DNA from: Clostridia bacterium
GTDB lineage: Bacteria; Bacillota; Clostridia; Christensenellales; Pumilibacteraceae
Reading direction: 5' to 3'
Assembly (NCBI GenBank): GCA_022793815.1
Contig: JAAWDP010000013.1
Location: forward strand, 1 to 64,000
Length of the DNA stretch: 64,000 bases
Within the stretch, counting starts at the first letter, position 1, and every line of letters begins with the position of its first letter. Of the stretch, positions 59,860-64,000 are shown in pieces. Both the position numbers and the translations under genes were made by a program. The notes beneath the pieces are model-generated. The model made no database searches. It worked only from the letters and a program-made list of their open reading frames with translations, and was not told the origin of the DNA.

Positions 59860-62800
59860 ATGGAAAAAAGCCTGAGAAAAAAAATAGTCGCTGCCGTGCT
59901 TACGTTCATGTTGGTTATGAGCGCGGTGATGGCATTGTTTTTTATGCCGTCCGTCGAAGATTACAGAGGCGCGCAGAGCATAGGCATAAGGTTTAAACAA
60001 GTTGTTCTCGGTGAGAACTTTGCCGTCGGTTTGACTTACAACGGCGAACTTTACGGTTGGGACACAGTGGAACTTCCCTCGGAAGGCACCAATGCAATGG
60101 GAACAAGATACGGAGTAAACCCCAGAAAAATCGCCGTTGCGTTTGTGAAGGGTCCCGTCGTAAGCGGCGGTACGATAAAGATAGATAATACCCCCGTCGA
60201 TGACGAAATAGTAAAGATTGCGGCAACGAGAACAAGCGCTGCCTTTATCACAAAGAAAAACAATATATATACTTGGGGCAGAGACGCTTTGGCTTCGGAG
60301 AGCGGCGGCTACGGAATACTTTTGCGTTCTACAAGAAGCGGTGTCGACCCCGTTCCTACCATTATAGATTATGCGCTCGACGCAGTTTCGGGAAACACCG
60401 CGCTTTCCGCCGTAAAGGCAATGGTGCCGAATGTCGCGGTGGAAACGAGCGATTCGTCGGCAATAGGCACTACGATTCCCACGGGCGAAGGTTCCGAGGG
60501 CAGTCTTTACGACATCGTGGGCGGAGATAACAACTATGTTATCAAGCACCGCCGCGGTACGCCCAACGCAGTATACTACTTCGGCTGGGGTTCGTCTAAA
60601 TATTTAACGACGAGAGCGGGGTCGCAGAATAATTCCGATTACGTCACTGCGCAGTTTTACGATTTCCATGTAAACGAGTATGAAAATGTTTCGTCTATGA
60701 CCGACATGACGGTGGGCGGCGGCGCCGTGCTCATTGCCAACGGCAACGATTTGTATCTTCGAGGCAAGAACTATTATATTCCCGCGATAGGAGATTCGGA
60801 CACTTACGAATATAAAACAGGTAAAACGCGTTTGAATGACGGCAGCGCCGAAAACGGCGGATACAGCAACGACATTACCGACATATTGTATCTCGACACA
60901 ATGCTCGATTTAAAAACGGGTGATGTAAACCAAGACGAGGGAATTGAAGACCCCGTATCTCCGGGCTATACGGGGAAACATCCTTTCACTCTTACCGACC
61001 GTCAGCTTTATTTGGCGACTGCAATTGCGGGCTCCGATGTTTATTATGCCGTAAACGAGGCGATAGCCAACGGTAAGGCGAACGGAACCGCATTGCCTTA
61101 TGAGTTTTACGGCATTGTCGATGCGGCGGCAGTGAAAAACAGTGTCGCGAGTTTTTACGATTCTTCTTCGGTGGATGCGGAATCCCCCGTGGCAAGCGTT
61201 CGCCCCGCAACGCTTAGTTTGGGCAACGGTTACGGATATTTTATCGACAGCGACGGTAAGCTTCGTTTCTTCGGTAACGGTTATAACGGACAGAGCGGCA
61301 CTGCCGACAATAAGGCATATAAATCCGTCACGCAAATCACGGGTTTCGTCGGTACGCCGTTATCCGTAGTGGCAGGCAAAACGTCTATGGGAGAACCGCT
61401 ATTCAAAGAAATGAGCAGCGGTTCGCCGAATATCAACAACAATGCAGGCAAACTCACCGTTACCGTTCCCGTTACCGCTCCCGTTCCGGAAGGCAGTAAT
61501 ATTACAATCGATAAGTCTCAGTTCGCTGCGTTTGCAGACGGAAGCGAGTTTATCAGCGGCATGATAACCGAGGAAACCGGTGTTGCCGATGTTTACGTTT
61601 GGAATAGTTCGAACGGTTTTACCTCGCTCAAAGATAAATTCAAAGACCTCGGTATAACGGGCAGCCGCATGAACAGAATAGTTTCGCTTTCGGGCGGATA
61701 CGGAAACTGTTTGGTCGCACTGAGCTCTTACGGAAAGATTTATCAGATAAAATATGACACAGGCAGCGGTGAATTTAAGGTCGAGCTTAAAGATAAGTTC
61801 TACGACAGCGATGCCTCCGCGCCCATGAAGAATTATACCGTCAACAATTCCAATAGGATTGATTTCGCAATCAGCAACGGACGTCCCGGCAATTCGGATG
61901 AGCGCCAAATGACGGACAGATATGTTGTTTTCACTCTCGATTCGAAAGAGAACTTTGTGGAAAGCGCGTCGGAAGGGTCGACGATAACAAAAGACAGTCT
62001 TACTGCCGGCACTACCGTATTCGAACCCGTTATTTCCGAAAATATTTCGGGAGATGCATTCCGTATCTTGCGTGCGGATGATATAAACTTAAACGACAGA
62101 ACATTTGTTTCTTCGAAATTGGTTTCGGAACCGAATACCGACGTTCCTTCCACGGGTGCGCCCAAGTTCTATTTCAAAGGCGATGCGTACACTGCCGAGA
62201 ACGAAATAAGTCCCGAAATTCTCAAACATTATTTCGATTATTCGGTAGACAAAGATACCGAGGGAAATGTTTCGGTTAAAATCATTCCTTACGAATCCAC
62301 CAAAGAGGAAACCATCGTCATGCGTTACTATATCGGCAGATTTGTAGGGGAGAGCGACCGCATAAAATCTCATGATGCGGACTATCTGTTCTATGATATC
62401 GACGTTGTGACAACGGAGATAACAATAGCCAACACTGCCGCGAAATTCAATTTGTTTAACAATAAAATAGACGGTGTAAGCACAAACAATATAAGCATTC
62501 CTGTGCTTGACCCGAATAATACCGCAAGCAATTCGTATTCCATTGCGCTTACAAACGTACAGTTCGGTTTGGAAAAACTGGCTGCACACTTCTCGGTGGA
62601 TGATGCCGAAGCGTTCAAGGCATTCGTTATAGGCGAAATGCATGATAAAGATTCGGGTTTCCCTGCCGTCGCGAAAATATCCGAAGGACATTTGGAGCGT
62701 TATTACGATGCTGCGGCGGCAAGCGGCAGCAATTACAGCGTAAATACTTATTATAACGATAAGTATCAATATATCGCATTCGATTCCGACGGCGATACTT

Positions 62801-64000
62801 TGAATTTCGACGCACGCAGTTTTATGCCGTCGGCGGGCGCGCAGTCGTACTTCGGTTGCACTGTCGAGGATATAGTTTTGGATATTCCTTTGACGGGCAG
62901 CGGATTTGTATTTTCGAGTACCCTCGATTCGAACACGCTTCCCAATTTCGATAATGTTTACGGATTGACTTTGAATGTTCAAGACGGACATTTGCTTGTT
63001 TCGTATAAAGTAGTGCGTTTGAGTGCAAAAGCTTCGACGTCCAATCTGACTTACGAAGATAACGATATTTCCAAAGCCCAGACAAACGGCGATATCAATG
63101 ACTTGCCCAGATATACTTTGGCGGCTACCGAAATTTATTACGATTCGCAGGGAGAGCGCCATGAAGTTTATAGTCCGCAGGAACAGCCTATTATCGTGCC
63201 GGCATACGTGCAAGCGTCCATGCGCACCAATATCAAAGACGAGAACGGCGAATACTATCGCGCGGAAGAGGGACACAACGTATATAATTATCCCGCAGTG
63301 ACAAGAACGGTCGGTGCCGAAAACGAAAACGACCGTAAGTTTACGTTTACGTTGGGAAGCGGACTCGGTTTGTTCAACGATTATACGAATATATTCCTTA
63401 CTTTTGCCGTAAACAGAGACGGCAATCCCGTTTATAATGCTTACGGTGATTTCGTCAAGCAGTTCTATTCGGACGAAGGGAATCAGGTAAGCGATGAAAA
63501 TCTTTCCGTTGTTTCTTTGAATTCCACTACGTTTACTTTCGAATCGAAGGTTCCCGCAAGTTATACGGTGCAGATTCAGGTACGCAGATTTGCAGACAGA
63601 AATATGGTTTATCCCATAGTCCGTAAAGACGGAAGCGACGAAATGATTACTATTGTTTTCAATTTGACTTTCTCGCCTTCCGCATTCCAGAATACGCCGC
63701 TGACATCGCTTGCTCAGCACATAGTGAATACGGAAACCGACTATGACATCACTCGTTTCATAAATGCTATCGATACAGCGTTTGTTACGTGTGAGTCGTC
63801 CGACAGCGAAGTCGCTACGGCGGAAATCATAAACGGTGGAAAATCGCTTAGAGTAACGCCCCGTTCCAGCGGAAGCGTGACCATTATATTTACAATCAAA
63901 CAGTATGTGCTCGTCAAAGCGGGTTCGTTCAAAATCAATGTCGAGAGCAGAACGATAATGGACAGAACCGTAAGTCTTTTAGACAGCGAGTCCATACCGC
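59860..64000 (+). CDS. Very large secreted protein with RCC1-like repeats (partial, runs off the window)
   Basis: The frame starting at ATG 59860 stays open to the window end, giving at least 1,380 codons. AGGAAAG lies 4 nt upstream, with a consensus promoter at 59722-59750. Residues 1-39 form a signal peptide or membrane anchor (basic SLRKK, then a hydrophobic run). Six segments resemble RCC1-type beta-propeller strands (gly-rich strand, then short loop, then W/F-G), near residues 48-68, 118-140, 216-245, 283-302, 452-482 and 607-632, for example IYTWGRD and LRFFGNGYNGQSG. The middle part has long beta-rich segments without a name. Near residues 1,308-1,345 an Ig-like bacterial domain pattern (SSDSEVATAEI, then SGSVTIIFTI) appears. 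It is probably a surface protein. Ligand and anchoring mode are unknown. Confidence 0.8.
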   Translation, partial: MEKSLRKKIVAAVLTFMLVMSAVMALFFMPSVEDYRGAQSIGIRFKQVVLGENFAVGLTYNGELYGWDTVELPSEGTNAMGTRYGVNPRKIAVAFVKGPVVSGGTIKIDNTPVDDEIVKIAATRTSAAFITKKNNIYTWGRDALASESGGYGILLRSTRSGVDPVPTIIDYALDAVSGNTALSAVKAMVPNVAVETSDSSAIGTTIPTGEGSEGSLYDIVGGDNNYVIKHRRGTPNAVYYFGWGSSKYLTTRAGSQNNSDYVTAQFYDFHVNEYENVSSMTDMTVGGGAVLIANGNDLYLRGKNYYIPAIGDSDTYEYKTGKTRLNDGSAENGGYSNDITDILYLDTMLDLKTGDVNQDEGIEDPVSPGYTGKHPFTLTDRQLYLATAIAGSDVYYAVNEAIANGKANGTALPYEFYGIVDAAAVKNSVASFYDSSSVDAESPVASVRPATLSLGNGYGYFIDSDGKLRFFGNGYNGQSGTADNKAYKSVTQITGFVGTPLSVVAGKTSMGEPLFKEMSSGSPNINNNAGKLTVTVPVTAPVPEGSNITIDKSQFAAFADGSEFISGMITEETGVADVYVWNSSNGFTSLKDKFKDLGITGSRMNRIVSLSGGYGNCLVALSSYGKIYQIKYDTGSGEFKVELKDKFYDSDASAPMKNYTVNNSNRIDFAISNGRPGNSDERQMTDRYVVFTLDSKENFVESASEGSTITKDSLTAGTTVFEPVISENISGDAFRILRADDINLNDRTFVSSKLVSEPNTDVPSTGAPKFYFKGDAYTAENEISPEILKHYFDYSVDKDTEGNVSVKIIPYESTKEETIVMRYYIGRFVGESDRIKSHDADYLFYDIDVVTTEITIANTAAKFNLFNNKIDGVSTNNISIPVLDPNNTASNSYSIALTNVQFGLEKLAAHFSVDDAEAFKAFVIGEMHDKDSGFPAVAKISEGHLERYYDAAAASGSNYSVNTYYNDKYQYIAFDSDGDTLNFDARSFMPSAGAQSYFGCTVEDIVLDIPLTGSGFVFSSTLDSNTLPNFDNVYGLTLNVQDGHLLVSYKVVRLSAKASTSNLTYEDNDISKAQTNGDINDLPRYTLAATEIYYDSQGERHEVYSPQEQPIIVPAYVQASMRTNIKDENGEYYRAEEGHNVYNYPAVTRTVGAENENDRKFTFTLGSGLGLFNDYTNIFLTFAVNRDGNPVYNAYGDFVKQFYSDEGNQVSDENLSVVSLNSTTFTFESKVPASYTVQIQVRRFADRNMVYPIVRKDGSDEMITIVFNLTFSPSAFQNTPLTSLAQHIVNTETDYDITRFINAIDTAFVTCESSDSEVATAEIINGGKSLRVTPRSSGSVTIIFTIKQYVLVKAGSFKINVESRTIMDRTVSLLDSESIP

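Noticed and set aside
62089..63720. 543-codon minus-strand open frame at the right end
   Set aside because: It opposes the large plus-strand frame, which has a promoter, ribosome binding site, signal peptide and domain patterns. The minus frame has none of these.
1..64000. CRISPR arrays, insertion sequences, prophage genes, rRNA and attachment sites
   Set aside because: No regularly spaced repeats, transposase or integrase motifs, phage structural genes or rRNA wording were seen. The gene content is core and metabolic throughout.

Overview
The window is 64 kb of a bacterial chromosome that looks like an uncultured low-to-mid GC member of the Clostridia (Christensenellales-like or a relative). 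The supporting evidence is near-consensus sigma-A promoters with 16-17 bp spacers, AGGAGG-type ribosome binding sites, frequent GTG and TTG starts, a dcw cluster opening with mraZ, sepF, a NADH-linked [FeFe] hydrogenase, LL-diaminopimelate aminotransferase, ThiT under a TPP riboswitch, RqcH and an ANTAR regulator. I see no phage, insertion sequence, rRNA or CRISPR. The assignment rests on gene content and is an inference.

Layout. 1-5.3 kb: a small lipoprotein, tRNA-Leu(CAG) on the minus strand, a YjdF-like membrane protein, a small membrane protein, a LacX-type mutarotase and phosphoglucomutase. 5.3-15.6 kb: a promoter and about 365 nt leader containing a terminator-like stem, then an ANTAR regulator and purF-carA-carB::dapF-pyrG-dapL. 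Three of these are glutamine amidotransferases, and carB and dapF form one continuous reading frame. 15.7-15.9 kb: a probable 6S RNA on the minus strand. 16-25 kb: a SPOR-like membrane protein and a ten-gene hydrogenase operon in which hydC, hydB and hydA are interleaved with a second, HydS-like [FeFe]-hydrogenase homologue, two ATPase-fold (RsbW-like) proteins, two DRTGG proteins, a PHP-domain protein and a thioredoxin-like ferredoxin.

25-34.6 kb: a long operon running from an ATP-grasp ligase, yggS, sepF, lspA and rluD into pyrR-pyrB-pyrC-pyrF-pyrK-pyrD-pyrE. With carAB and pyrG this gives most of UMP and CTP synthesis. 34.7-35.4 kb: two small membrane proteins. 35.4-43.7 kb: proteostasis genes, with rqcH divergent from tig-clpP-clpX, then lon and engB. 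43.8-45.1 kb: a cysteine-rich uncharacterised protein and a metallophosphoesterase. 45.2-54.4 kb: the dcw cluster mraZ-rsmH-ftsL-PBP-murE-mraY-murD-ftsW, with 10-bp phased MraZ-type repeats at its promoter and without murF, murG, murC or ftsQ. 54.3-55.3 kb: thiT (minus) with a TPP riboswitch, its coding end overlapping that of ftsW. 55.4-57.2 kb: two multi-pass membrane proteins. 57.2-59.5 kb: serC-serA (minus). 59.9 kb to the end: the first 1,380 codons of a very large secreted protein with RCC1-like repeats and a bacterial Ig-like segment, which runs off the window.

The points most worth following are the CarB-DapF fusion, the ANTAR/leader control of a glutamine-consuming operon, the HydS-like sensory module embedded in the hydrogenase operon, the back-to-back rqcH/tig promoters, the MraZ operator and the large surface protein.
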